Assembly (NCBI RefSeq): GCF_023101665.1
Contig: NZ_CP082161.1
Span: 806,001-870,000, forward strand
Origin: Bradyrhizobium sp. 195
GTDB lineage: Bacteria > Pseudomonadota > Alphaproteobacteria > Rhizobiales > Xanthobacteraceae
Direction: 5' to 3'
Length of the DNA stretch: 64,000 nucleotides
The notes under the pieces: model-generated
What the model was told of the DNA's origin: nothing
Databases searched by the model: none
Seen by the model: only the letters and a program-made list of their open reading frames with translations
Shown here: positions 53,101-62,692 of the stretch, one piece after another
Position numbering within the stretch: position 1 is the stretch's first letter
Layout: every line of letters begins with the position of its first letter
Position numbers and translations under genes: made by a program

Positions 53101-53832
53101 TCAATTAGCCGCGGCGGCGACCATCGAGAATCGCGCGGGCTCATCGACATATTTCAGCACGGCCGACTGGTAGAGCGCGAACAGCGGTTGGTAGCTCTGC
53201 GCAGCGTCGTCCTCGACCATCGCCATGCGGCGGTTGTCGAGCATCAGCCAGCGCCCGTCGAGACGCGCGGCGACAACCGCATGCTCTTCGCCGACCCTGA
53301 CGTCGCGCACCACGACGATGCGGAGGTCCTCGGGCGCAATGCCCGCCAGCCGCAGCGCGGCCAGCTTGGCGATGGCGTAGTCCTCGCAATCGCCGACGCC
53401 GCGGGCGAAGGTCGCAAGCGGCGAGCTCCAGACGTCGTCGATGCCGTCATTGGCGGCCCGGATGGCGAGGTTGATGGCGCGGTTGGTCTCGCCGAGCCGT
53501 GCGCGGCCGTCGCGGGCGCGGGCCTGGTCGACGATGGCGAGCAGCTTCAGGGCCGCGGGCGATACGCAATTGTCCCGGTCGCCGTCGCAGAGCGCAAGCT
53601 GCACCATGTCGTCGTCGAACCTGTGCTTCAGCGCGGACCATTTCTTCTGCAGGCTGCCGGACGAGATGGCGAAGGCGAACACGCCGAACGGCTCGGCGGA
53701 TTTGCGCACGAGAAGGCCTGCTCCCGGCGACAGCAGCGTGCCGGCGCGGAGCTCGGCGGTCGATCCGAGCAGGATCAATCCGCACAGGACAAGGATTGCG
53801 CGCCAGGCGCGCGAGCGAGCAGCCGTCTCCAT
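53101..53832 (-). CDS. LapG-like bacterial transglutaminase-like cysteine protease (peptidase C93)
   Basis: 243 residues with a signal peptide (to about residue 30). The catalytic triad is C149 (in GVGDCEDYAI), H184 (in GEEHAVVAA) and D199 (in WLMLDNRRM). The 35 and 15 residue spacings are close to those in Pseudomonas LapG. D148 and E150 occupy the positions that bind calcium in LapG. LapG cuts giant adhesins near their N-terminus to free cells from surfaces. The adjacent, divergently read gene is a giant FecR/VCBS surface protein, so it is a natural candidate substrate. No LapD-like receptor is near, and other members of this family have different or unknown roles. Confidence 0.85.
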   Translation of the reverse strand: METAARSRAWRAILVLCGLILLGSTAELRAGTLLSPGAGLLVRKSAEPFGVFAFAISSGSLQKKWSALKHRFDDDMVQLALCDGDRDNCVSPAALKLLAIVDQARARDGRARLGETNRAINLAIRAANDGIDDVWSSPLATFARGVGDCEDYAIAKLAALRLAGIAPEDLRIVVVRDVRVGEEHAVVAARLDGRWLMLDNRRMAMVEDDAAQSYQPLFALYQSAVLKYVDEPARFSMVAAAAN

Positions 53833-54453
53833 CTGACATCCCCTTCCCGGGCTTCGCCAGGTCCCTCTCGACCTCGACGTGCCGGGCTTTGTTGCTTTCG
53901 TGGAGATAGTGCGAGACGGGCCGTTTTGTTCTGCTTAACGCGCCGGGAGGGGTTCCCAAAACCGGGGATCAGGCTGAAACGGGCCTGCCCAAATTGCGTA
54001 AAATTTTACGATTCGGGGGCTAAGGGTGTCCCGTTGCCGCGAAAGGGAGCCAATTGCAGGCAAGGGTTGTGGAAGTGCCGAATCTGCATCCCTATGGCTA
54101 ACAACCCCCTATTTCATGGGGTTCTGTTAGTTAGGTCACAGATTTAACTCCGTATTTGCCGCAGGATGCTGCGGGACCCCGTGAAGGAAAGATGATGCAA
54201 GTATCTGCTGCGCGACTATACAGCAGGTTACCTTGGATGACTGGAAATGCGTGGAAACGAGCTAAATTCGACTTCAGAATACTTGAGGGACTACCTTGGC
54301 TTCTCTGGAGAAGTTCCGACCCGCGGGGCCTCTTGCCGCCAAGTGATGCGAAATCACACAAGCAATAGATGGTATCGCTAAGGACTTGCTAATGCTATGC
54401 AAGCTTAGGCGGTCGATACTTACTTAAATTTTAACCCTTTTTACGGTGCCCGA
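53833..54453. promoter_or_regulatory. AT-richer divergent control region of protease and adhesin genes
   Basis: 621 bases between divergent genes, with clearly lower GC than the rest of the window, especially 54100-54450 (for example ACTTACTTAAATTTTAACCC near 54418). A hairpin AACCCC-9 bases-GGGGTT lies at 54103-54123. CTTGC/GCAAG arms flank an AT-rich spacer near 54385-54405. Both promoters and the adhesin leader must be here. Such AT-rich upstream regions are often bound by MucR/Ros or H-NS-like silencers in rhizobia, which is inference. Confidence 0.5.
54192..54368 (+). CDS. Possible small ORF (58 residues) in adhesin leader
   Basis: ATG at 54192 follows GAAGGAAAG, a fair ribosome site. 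The product begins MMQVSAARLYSRLPWMTGNA and ends with LLPPSDAKSHKQ. It is basic, with three or four Trp, no membrane helix and no family I know. It stops 86 bases before the adhesin start. It could be a leader peptide or chance; codon use is more AT-rich than that of neighbours. Confidence 0.22.
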   Translation: MMQVSAARLYSRLPWMTGNAWKRAKFDFRILEGLPWLLWRSSDPRGLLPPSDAKSHKQ

Positions 54454-57400
54454 TTGAATTACGCTGGCCAATTTGACGCCGCGATTTCTTTGGACGGCCA
54501 AGGTTCCCGTGCATCTGCCGGGGGCCATGTCGATTCCTTTACGGCGAAAGCGCATGGTCATGCGCCTGAGGGCGCGTTCGTTGTTCCCGACCCCAATCTG
54601 ATCTTCAACGGCGAGTTCAAGCGCACGGGGCTCGATCTCGTGCTGTCCCACGAGGGGCACGAGTTCGTCGTTCACGATTATTTCAGGGGCGATAAACGTG
54701 CCGCGCTCGCCTCCCCCGACGGCGCCCACCTCAGCGGCGACGTCGTCAACGCGCTCACGGGTCATGTCCAGGTTGCGCAAGCCGCGCCCGGCGCGGCCGC
54801 GGCCCAGGTCATCGGCCACGTCACCAAGCTCGTGGGCAGCGCGACCGCGATCCGCAACGGCGTCTCGGTCATCCTGAACAACGGCGACAACGTCGAGAAG
54901 GGTGACGTGGTCTCGACCGGCGCCGATTCGACGCTCGGCATCACCTTCATCGACGGCACCGTGTTCGGCCTGTCCTCCAACGCGCGGATGGTGCTGAACG
55001 AGATGGTCTACGACCCCAACGGGTCGAGCAATTCCTCGCTGCTCAGCCTGGTCGCAGGCACCATCACCTTCGTCGCCGGCGAGACCGCCAAGCACGGCGA
55101 CATGAAGATCGACACGCCGGTCGCCACCATGGGCATCCGCGGCACCGCCGTGCTGACCCAGATCAACTTCGTCGTTCCCGCCGGCGGCGGCGATCCGCAG
55201 CCGCAGGCGAGCTTCCAGGTGCTGGTCGAGCCGAACGGTACGACGGGCTCCTACATCCTGTTCGACAAGGTCACGCTGCTGCCGATCGCGACGGTCAACC
55301 AGGCCGGCCAGATGATCCAGATCAGCGGCGGCAACGTCTCGATCTCCAATGCGCTGATGTCGCCGGACGTGCAGAAGCTGATCACGGACGTGTTCACGCT
55401 GAAGTTCACCGACAACAACACCAACACCAAGCTGACCACGAACTTCACCGACACGCTCACGCCGATCGGCCAGGAGGTGATGTTGAAGTCGGCCTCCGGC
55501 GCCGTCGTGACCGCGACATTCGTCAACCTCAATCCGCAGGGCCAGGACAGTCCCGGCAATTCCACGCCGATCGTCACCCGTATGCCCGGCCAGCCGCTGG
55601 TGCAAAGCCTCGATCTCGGCGGCAACGTGAAGACGGCGTTCGCGCTGACCGAGCGCGCGGACACCACGGGTGATACGGCGCATACCGACACGGTCTCCGG
55701 CCGGATCACCTTCGTCGATCAAAACCTCGGCGACCGCCCGACGGTGTCGGTGAGCCTCGACGACGCGCCGAACTACGTCTACAAGAACGCTGGCCAGCAG
55801 GACGTCACCGGCTCGCTGTCCGCGCTCCAGAAGCAGGACATCGCGGCGACGCAGATCCAGATCAGTGTCGTTGCCGACAGCGCCAACAACAACAACGGGT
55901 CGGCGGTCTGGACCTACACGATCCCCGACAATGTCTTCGACTTCCTCGCGGCCGGTGAAACGCTGACGCTGACCTACATGGTCCGCGTCGACACCAATTT
56001 CGCAGTCAACCCCGAGAGCAAGTTCGTCCCGATCACCATCACGATCACGGGAACGAACGACAAGCCCACCGTCGCGACGTCAGGCGGCACCGTCATCGAG
56101 AAGGTCGGGACCGGCAACGATGCCCTGGACACCATCACGGGCACGGTCGCCTTCACCGACGTCGATCTGACGGACCGGCCGATCGTGAGCGCGGCGCTCT
56201 CGTCCACCCATCCGTTCAAATATCTCGATGCCGAAGGCAACGATATCACCGCAACGCTGACGCCGGAGCAGCGCGCCGCGATCGCCGCCGTCGAGGTGCC
56301 GCTGACCGTGGTGCAGGGCGCCGGAAACGGCAACAACGGCTCGGCCACCTGGACCTACAGCGTTCCCGACCATCTCTTCGATTTCCTCGCCGAAGGCGAG
56401 ACGCTGACGCTCAACTATGTGGTGCAGGTCGATGACGGACACGGCGGCGTCGTCAGCACGCCGATCACCGTGTCCATCAACGGTGCGGACGTCAACGTCG
56501 AGGGCACCAACGACCTGCCGACGATCGTCGAAGACGCCACCACCCCGACAGGTGCGGTAACCGAGGATAGTGCGGCCACGCTCGCCGCCAACGGCACCAT
56601 CACGTTCAACGACCCCGATCTCACGGACACCCACACCGCGAGTTTCGTCCTGAAGTCGACGATTTCGAGCGCGCATCTGCCCGGCTTCAGCGACGGCACG
56701 TCGCATATCGGCACGTTCGCGCTTGAGCCGGTGGTCGAGAGTCCCGGCGTCAGCTCTCGGGGATCGGTGAAGTGGACCTTTACGCTCGACGATGACGATC
56801 CGGTGCTCCAGTCGCTGGCCAAGGGCCAGACCATCACTCAGGTTTACACCGTCAAGGTCGACGATCATCACGGCGGGACGGTCACCCGGGACGTCACGGT
56901 CACCATTACTGGGGCCAACGATGCGCCAACCGTTACAAGCGGCACTGCGGCGGCAACGGGCAAGGTCATCGAGGACACGGGCCTGACGCTGTCGATTGGC
57001 GGCACGCTGGCGATCCAGGATCTGGACCTGATCGACACGCATACGGCGGAGGCGGTGTTCAAGTCGTCGGCGTCCAGCGCGCATCTGCCCGGCTTTGTGG
57101 AGGGGTCGACCAATATCGGGACCTTCACGATCGATCCGTCGGTGCTCGAATCCATTGCGGACGCCAACAACGGGGCGACGCTGGGCTGGCACTTCACGCT
57201 CGACAACAGCAATGCGATGCTGCAGTCGCTGGCTGAAGGGCAGACCATCACCCAGGTCTACACCGTTACTTTCATTGACAATCACAATGCGACGGTCACG
57301 CAGGACGTCACCGTCACGATCACGGGCGCCAACGACGCACCGACCATCACCAGTAGTGCCGCGGCGGCAACAGGTCATGTCGTCGAGGATGCGGACCTGA

Positions 57401-60300
57401 CGCTGTCGATCGACGGCACGCTGGCGATCCAGGACGTCGACCTGATTGACACGCATACGGCGGAGGCGGTGTTCAAGTCGTCTTCGGTCAGCTCGGCTCT
57501 GCCGGGTTTCGATGCCAACGACACGAACATCGGCACCTTCACGATCGATCCGTCGGTGCTCGAATGCAATACGGACACCAACAACGGCGCGACGCTGGGC
57601 TGGCACTTCACGCTCGACAACAGCAACGCAATGCTGCAGTCGCTGGCCGAAGGGCAGACCATCGCTCAGGTCTACACCGTCACGTTCGACGATCATCATG
57701 GCGGCATCGTTAGCCAGGACGTCACCGTCACGATCACAGGCGCCAACGACGCGCCGACGATCACGAGCGATGCTGACGCGGCAACGGGCGCGGTCACCGA
57801 GGATGAGGGCGCCTCGCTAACGACCTGCGGCACGCTGGCGATCGAGGACCTCGACCTGATCGACACCCACACGGTGCAGGCGGTGTTCAAATCGTCGTCC
57901 GTCAGCACCGACCTGCCGGGCTTCGGAAGCGGTGCGCATATCGGCACCTTCTCGATCGACGCGGTGTCCGAATCCGGCAGCGATACCAGCACCGCTGCGA
58001 CGCTGGGCTGGCACTTCACATTGGACAACAGCGATCCCGTCCTGCAGTCGCTGGCGGAAGGGCAGACCATCACCCAAGTCTACACCGTCACGTTCGACGA
58101 CCAGCAGGGCGGCAAGGTCAGCCAGGACGTCACCGTCACGATCGCCGGCACCAACGATGCGCCGACGGTTTCCTATGTCACGTCGGACTACATGAACTTC
58201 GACGGACAGACGATCGCAGTGGGCGAGGTGCCGACGGTCGCCACCGATGGCGTGACGCTGGACGGCTGGGTGAACTGGAACGGGGGCGCCGAACCCGGCC
58301 ACGGCCAGATCCTGTTCTACAACGGCAACACCTCGACCACCGGCTTCGGTCTGCTCGGCACCGTCAACGTCGATGGTACCTTGGAGCTGCAGATTCTCGC
58401 GGGCGGCGTCGACATCGAGGATACCGGCATCGCGCTCGCCGCCTCGCAATGGCACAACATCGCGCTGACCCGCGACAGCGGCACCTTCACGCTCTATCTC
58501 GACGGAAACCTCGAATATTCGCAGGCATGGGGCGTCAACCCGATCGACGGCAGCCCGTCGAATCCGTCGGCGTCCTACATGATGATTGGCGCCGCGAGCG
58601 AGCCGGGCGCGGCGGGCTTTGGAGCGGAAGGCTTCTTCGGCTCGATCGCCGATGTCAGCGTCTGGACCGCCGCGCTCACGCAGGCGCAGATCCAGTCGAT
58701 CGATTTCACCGCGCTCACCGGCAGCGAAGCGGATCTGGCCGCCTATTACCAGCTCGGCGACGGCAGCGGGACCGCGGCCGCCAATACGGTCAACCCCGCC
58801 AAGAGCCTCGCAATCGAAGGCGATGCGGATTGGGCGAGCGGCACCTCCGGGCCGGGCGGCGCCGTTGCCGATCTGATGGAAACCAATGCGGGCCAGCTTT
58901 CGCATGGCGTGCTGACGGTTTCCGACATCGACGCGATCGATCACGTCACGGTGTCGGTCAGCCAGGTGCAGGTGACTCTCGACGGCGTGCCGCAATCGGG
59001 CAGCGTCGGCGGGCTGTCGCAGGCGGACCTGCTGAACTATCTCTCCGTTCCGACCGGCGACATCCTCGACGGCACGGTTACCCATGCCCAGTTTACGTGG
59101 CAGTTCAATTCGGGCAGCCAGGCCTTCGATTTCCTCGCCGCCGGCCAGACGCTGTCGCTGCAATACACCATCGTTCCGTCGGATGCTGTTGGCGCTGGCA
59201 CGAGCGCAGTCGTCACCGTCAACATCGCCGGTACGAACGACGCGCCGACGCTCGACAATCTTAATATCGGTTCGCTCTCCGACACGGCCGCCCTCGACAC
59301 CTTCTCGGATCTGACCGGGACGCTGGCGGGCCACGATGCCGATACCGGCGAGACAGCGACTCTGACCTATGCCGTCCTCAATGCGGATCATCACGCGACC
59401 GCAACCGTTGCGGGGCTCTACGGCTCGCTGACGGTCGACCATGACGGCAACTACAGCTACGTTCCCAATGCAGCGGCCATCAATGCGCTGCCGGCAGGCT
59501 CCTACACGGATGCGTTCACGGTCCAGACCACGGACGTGCACGGTGCGACCGGCACGGCCACGCTCACGGTCGACGTGACCGGGGCGGACGACGCCAGCGG
59601 CCCGGTCATCGATACCACGCGCTTCCAGGTCGAGCACATCATCGAGAACAGCAACGACATTATCACCGAACTTGCCGTCCTCGACACCGATGCAGGCGCA
59701 GCGGCGGATACCTTCACCGTTACGCTGTCGACCGCAAATCCGGACGTCAGCACCGTCTATTTCGCTCCGATGACGGGGTCGCTCGACGCAATCAACGCGG
59801 GCCTCGCGAGCGGCGGAACTGGCGTCGTCTACGATCCGACAGGCGCCAGCACCGCTGATTACCCGCAGCCGCCCGCGACCGACCAGATCACGCTGACCGT
59901 CGCCGATTCGGCCGGCCACTCCGACACGGTCAACTTCATCTTCGTCGAGGGAGCGAGCAGCCAGGATATCACTCTGGCAGGCGCCAACGGCAAGGACGTC
60001 ATTTTCGCGACGGAGTCGAGCGACACGTTGATTGGCGGCGGCGCCAAGGACCAGTTCGTGTTCGCGCCGACGTCGTCGCAGACGGCGGTTCAGCACACCG
60101 TGAATGACTTCGAGACTTGCCTCGACAAGATCGACTTGCGGCAGTTCACCAGCATCACGTCTTGGTCACAGGTCTCGCAGCACGCGGAGCAGCAGGGCGC
60201 CGATACCTTGCTTACGCTCGACAGCAACGACAAGATCCTCCTGAAGAATACCGTCGTCGGTAGTCTCCACGCCAGCGACTTCATCCTTCATGTGAGTTAA
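54454..60300 (+). CDS. Giant FecR/VCBS-repeat surface protein, probable type I secreted adhesin
   Basis: 1948 residues. No in-frame ATG exists near the start; TTG at 54454 is the best. Residues about 118-235 are a FecR-like module (IGHVTKLVGSATAIRNGV, NNGDNVEKGDVV, ITFIDGTVFGLSSNARM), which resembles LapA-type retention domains. Cadherin/VCBS-type repeats follow (about 395-690), then four tandem repeats ending at 813, 951, 1089 and 1225 (ITGANDAPT). Residues about 1240-1460 are a LamG/concanavalin-like domain (GWVNWNGGAEPGHGQ). More VCBS repeats lead to a C-terminal type I secretion region (about 1840-1948; GANGKDVIF, LIGGGAKDQFVFA). No signal peptide fits secretion by a type I exporter, none of which is in the window. 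It likely binds surfaces or cells. Confidence 0.85.
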   Translation: MNYAGQFDAAISLDGQGSRASAGGHVDSFTAKAHGHAPEGAFVVPDPNLIFNGEFKRTGLDLVLSHEGHEFVVHDYFRGDKRAALASPDGAHLSGDVVNALTGHVQVAQAAPGAAAAQVIGHVTKLVGSATAIRNGVSVILNNGDNVEKGDVVSTGADSTLGITFIDGTVFGLSSNARMVLNEMVYDPNGSSNSSLLSLVAGTITFVAGETAKHGDMKIDTPVATMGIRGTAVLTQINFVVPAGGGDPQPQASFQVLVEPNGTTGSYILFDKVTLLPIATVNQAGQMIQISGGNVSISNALMSPDVQKLITDVFTLKFTDNNTNTKLTTNFTDTLTPIGQEVMLKSASGAVVTATFVNLNPQGQDSPGNSTPIVTRMPGQPLVQSLDLGGNVKTAFALTERADTTGDTAHTDTVSGRITFVDQNLGDRPTVSVSLDDAPNYVYKNAGQQDVTGSLSALQKQDIAATQIQISVVADSANNNNGSAVWTYTIPDNVFDFLAAGETLTLTYMVRVDTNFAVNPESKFVPITITITGTNDKPTVATSGGTVIEKVGTGNDALDTITGTVAFTDVDLTDRPIVSAALSSTHPFKYLDAEGNDITATLTPEQRAAIAAVEVPLTVVQGAGNGNNGSATWTYSVPDHLFDFLAEGETLTLNYVVQVDDGHGGVVSTPITVSINGADVNVEGTNDLPTIVEDATTPTGAVTEDSAATLAANGTITFNDPDLTDTHTASFVLKSTISSAHLPGFSDGTSHIGTFALEPVVESPGVSSRGSVKWTFTLDDDDPVLQSLAKGQTITQVYTVKVDDHHGGTVTRDVTVTITGANDAPTVTSGTAAATGKVIEDTGLTLSIGGTLAIQDLDLIDTHTAEAVFKSSASSAHLPGFVEGSTNIGTFTIDPSVLESIADANNGATLGWHFTLDNSNAMLQSLAEGQTITQVYTVTFIDNHNATVTQDVTVTITGANDAPTITSSAAAATGHVVEDADLTLSIDGTLAIQDVDLIDTHTAEAVFKSSSVSSALPGFDANDTNIGTFTIDPSVLECNTDTNNGATLGWHFTLDNSNAMLQSLAEGQTIAQVYTVTFDDHHGGIVSQDVTVTITGANDAPTITSDADAATGAVTEDEGASLTTCGTLAIEDLDLIDTHTVQAVFKSSSVSTDLPGFGSGAHIGTFSIDAVSESGSDTSTAATLGWHFTLDNSDPVLQSLAEGQTITQVYTVTFDDQQGGKVSQDVTVTIAGTNDAPTVSYVTSDYMNFDGQTIAVGEVPTVATDGVTLDGWVNWNGGAEPGHGQILFYNGNTSTTGFGLLGTVNVDGTLELQILAGGVDIEDTGIALAASQWHNIALTRDSGTFTLYLDGNLEYSQAWGVNPIDGSPSNPSASYMMIGAASEPGAAGFGAEGFFGSIADVSVWTAALTQAQIQSIDFTALTGSEADLAAYYQLGDGSGTAAANTVNPAKSLAIEGDADWASGTSGPGGAVADLMETNAGQLSHGVLTVSDIDAIDHVTVSVSQVQVTLDGVPQSGSVGGLSQADLLNYLSVPTGDILDGTVTHAQFTWQFNSGSQAFDFLAAGQTLSLQYTIVPSDAVGAGTSAVVTVNIAGTNDAPTLDNLNIGSLSDTAALDTFSDLTGTLAGHDADTGETATLTYAVLNADHHATATVAGLYGSLTVDHDGNYSYVPNAAAINALPAGSYTDAFTVQTTDVHGATGTATLTVDVTGADDASGPVIDTTRFQVEHIIENSNDIITELAVLDTDAGAAADTFTVTLSTANPDVSTVYFAPMTGSLDAINAGLASGGTGVVYDPTGASTADYPQPPATDQITLTVADSAGHSDTVNFIFVEGASSQDITLAGANGKDVIFATESSDTLIGGGAKDQFVFAPTSSQTAVQHTVNDFETCLDKIDLRQFTSITSWSQVSQHAEQQGADTLLTLDSNDKILLKNTVVGSLHASDFILHVS
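56521..58170 (+). repeat. Four tandem ~414-bp repeats within the adhesin gene
   Basis: The motif GACGTCAC that ends each unit recurs at 56890, 57304, 57718 and 58126: periods 414, 414 and 408 bases (138, 138, 136 residues). Units 2 and 3 are nearly identical in DNA; for example ACGCTGGGCTGGCACTTCAC occurs at 57178 and 57592. Unit 1 is the most diverged. The pattern is that of recent duplication or gene conversion. Confidence 0.9.
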
Positions 60301-60440
60301 GGGCGTCCGTCCAGGCAGGCGACCCTTCATTCCGCTTTGATCGCGCCGAAAATCGCTTATCCTATGTCGCCGAACTGTGGCCATCGGCGGCATGGCGGTG
60401 CGAGATCGAACCCCAAGCGGTGGCAAGAAGTTTGATCGGA

Positions 60441-62672
60441 ATGAAACGTCTCAAGATCCTGCGGCGGTGGTTTGCGCGGAAGCTGGGCTTTGCGCGGCTG
60501 ATGTGCCTTGCGCTGCTGGTCGTGTTTGCCGGCGCCCGCCTCTGGGATCCGCTGCCGATCCAGGAATTGCGGCTGCGCACCTTCGACATGTTCCAGCTGA
60601 TCGACCCCCGCCACAAGGCGGCGCGGCCGGTCGTCATCGTCGACATCGATGACAAGAGCCTTGCCAGGCTCGGCCAGTGGCCGTGGCCGCGCTCGCGGAT
60701 CGCCGATCTGATCCAGAACCTCACCAGCAACGGCGCGGTGGCGATCGGCTTCGACGTGGTGTTCTCCGAACCCGACCGGCTCAATCCGGATCTGGTCGCG
60801 AGCCAGATGCGCTATCTGGACGATGCCACCCGTGCCAAGCTACGCGAGTTGCCGAGCAACGACCAGATCCTGGCCGACGCCATCAAGCGCTCGCGAGTCG
60901 TGCTGGGCGAGACCGGGCTTCCAGAGGTCTTGTCAGAACTCGATAGATCACTTCCGTTCACGGGAGTGGCGACGCTCGGGGAGGAGGGGGCTGAGCGCTT
61001 CCTGTTTGAATTCCCCGGCCTGCTCCGCAACGTGCCGATCATCGAAAAGGCTGCCGCCGGCCGCGGCCTGTTCTCGATCAGAACCGAGCGTGACGGATTG
61101 ATCCGCCGCGTGCCGATGATCATGCGCGCCCAGGGCAACATCATGCCCTCGCTCAGCCTCGAGATCCTGCGCGTCGTCACGGGAACGCCGACCTTGCTGG
61201 TCCGCACAGACAAGGCCGGTATCAGGTCGATCCGGCTCAAGGGCGTGGAAGTGCCGACCGACAAGAACGGCCAGCTCTGGGTGCACTATGCCCGCCGTGA
61301 TCCTTCGATTTACGTTTCTGCGGTCGATGTGCTCGACAATAGCCTGCCGCCCTCCAAGTTCGCCGGCAAGCTGGTGCTTGTCGGCACCTCCGCGGGCGGG
61401 TTGAACGACATCAAGACCACGCCGGTATCCCGGGCCATGCCCGGCGTCGAGATCCACGCGCAGGTGCTGGAGAGCGTATTGAGCAGCGCGGTAATCTCGC
61501 AACCGAACTATGCGCTCGGCGTCGAATTGCTTGCTGCGCTCGTCATCGGCCTGCTCGTCATCATCTTCACGCCGAACCTCGGACCGGTGCGCCTCGTGCT
61601 CGCGGGTGCGACCTTCGCCGCCATTCTGGTCGGCGTGTCCTGGTTCTTCTACGCGCAGTACCGCTACCTCATCGACTTCACCTATCCGCTGCTTTCGACC
61701 ACGGCGGTCTACCTGACGCTGATCTTCGCCAGCTTCGTGCGCGAGCAGCGCCAGCGCGTGCAGATCCGCGGGCAGTTCGCGCAATATATGTCGCCGGTGC
61801 TGGTCGAGCAGCTGGCGCAGTCGCCGGAAAAGCTCGTGCTCGGTGGCGAAGAGCGCGAGATGACGATCATGTTCTCGGACGTGCGCGGCTTCACGACGAT
61901 CTCGGAGAGCTATAAGCATGACCCTCAAGGCCTGATCGCGCTGATGAACCGTTTTCTGACGCCGTTGACCGACGTGATCATCGAGCGGAAGGGCTATATC
62001 GACAAATACATGGGCGACGCCATCATGGCGTTCTGGAACGCGCCGCTCGACGATGCCGAGCACGAGATCAACGCCTGCGAGGCGGCGATCCAGATGCTGG
62101 AGCAGATCGACGCAGTCAACAAGGAGCGCGAGGAGGAGGCTGCCGAGGGCGGCCATGTCTATATTCCGCTCAATGTCGGCATCGGCCTCAACACCGGCAT
62201 CGGCGTGGTCGGAAACATGGGCTCCGATCTGAAGAAGAATTATTCGGTGCTCGGCGACAGTGTGAACCTCGCCTCGCGCCTGGAAGGCCAGTCGAAGGAA
62301 TACGGCTTTCCCATCATCGTGGGATCCAGGACCGCGCTCGCCGCCAAGGACAAGTTCGCGATCCTCGAGCTCGACTTCATCATGGTCAAAGGCAAGACCG
62401 AGCCGGAGGTGATCTACGCAATAGCCGGCCGCGAGGACGTGATGCATTCGGCCGCCTTCCAGCGCCTGCGCAACATCACCATCGAGATGCTCGGCTGTTA
62501 CCGCGGCCGCGACTGGCAGGGCGCGCTGGACGCGATCGAACGCGGCCGCCGCAGCGAAGACGCCGACACGCTGGAAAAGCTGTTCAGGCTCTATGAGGCC
62601 CGCATCAAGGATTTCCAGCTCAATCCACCGGCCGAGGGCTGGACCGGAGCGTATGCGCTGCTGACGAAGTAG
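60441..62672 (+). CDS. CHASE2-domain class III adenylate/guanylate cyclase
   Basis: 743 residues. One N-terminal membrane helix, an extracytoplasmic CHASE2 sensor (about residues 35-340; RPVVIVDIDDKSLARLGQWP-type start and FAGKLVLVGTSAGGL end), three more helices (about 350-430), then a cytoplasmic cyclase domain. The metal-binding aspartates are D480 (FSDVRGFTT) and D526 (YMGDAIMAF). The transition-state Asn/Arg lie in VNLASRLEG, and a Lys in VKGKTEP favours ATP as substrate. The enzyme should sense an outside signal and make cAMP. I chose the ATG at 60441; GTG at 60420 is possible. It is read in the same direction as the adhesin gene, 140 bases after it. Confidence 0.9.
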   Translation: MKRLKILRRWFARKLGFARLMCLALLVVFAGARLWDPLPIQELRLRTFDMFQLIDPRHKAARPVVIVDIDDKSLARLGQWPWPRSRIADLIQNLTSNGAVAIGFDVVFSEPDRLNPDLVASQMRYLDDATRAKLRELPSNDQILADAIKRSRVVLGETGLPEVLSELDRSLPFTGVATLGEEGAERFLFEFPGLLRNVPIIEKAAAGRGLFSIRTERDGLIRRVPMIMRAQGNIMPSLSLEILRVVTGTPTLLVRTDKAGIRSIRLKGVEVPTDKNGQLWVHYARRDPSIYVSAVDVLDNSLPPSKFAGKLVLVGTSAGGLNDIKTTPVSRAMPGVEIHAQVLESVLSSAVISQPNYALGVELLAALVIGLLVIIFTPNLGPVRLVLAGATFAAILVGVSWFFYAQYRYLIDFTYPLLSTTAVYLTLIFASFVREQRQRVQIRGQFAQYMSPVLVEQLAQSPEKLVLGGEEREMTIMFSDVRGFTTISESYKHDPQGLIALMNRFLTPLTDVIIERKGYIDKYMGDAIMAFWNAPLDDAEHEINACEAAIQMLEQIDAVNKEREEEAAEGGHVYIPLNVGIGLNTGIGVVGNMGSDLKKNYSVLGDSVNLASRLEGQSKEYGFPIIVGSRTALAAKDKFAILELDFIMVKGKTEPEVIYAIAGREDVMHSAAFQRLRNITIEMLGCYRGRDWQGALDAIERGRRSEDADTLEKLFRLYEARIKDFQLNPPAEGWTGAYALLTK

Positions 62673-62692
62673 TCGCCCGCATCGCCGCTGCC

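Noticed and set aside
56521..58170. Regular repeats considered as a CRISPR array
   Set aside because: The unit is 414 bases and codes for protein in one frame; CRISPR repeats are 20-50 bases with unique spacers.
57817..60096. A 759-codon minus-strand frame, with another of 539 codons at 56080-57699, opposite the adhesin gene
   Set aside because: They copy the repeat pattern of the adhesin in reverse, have no ribosome site or known domain, and are shadows.
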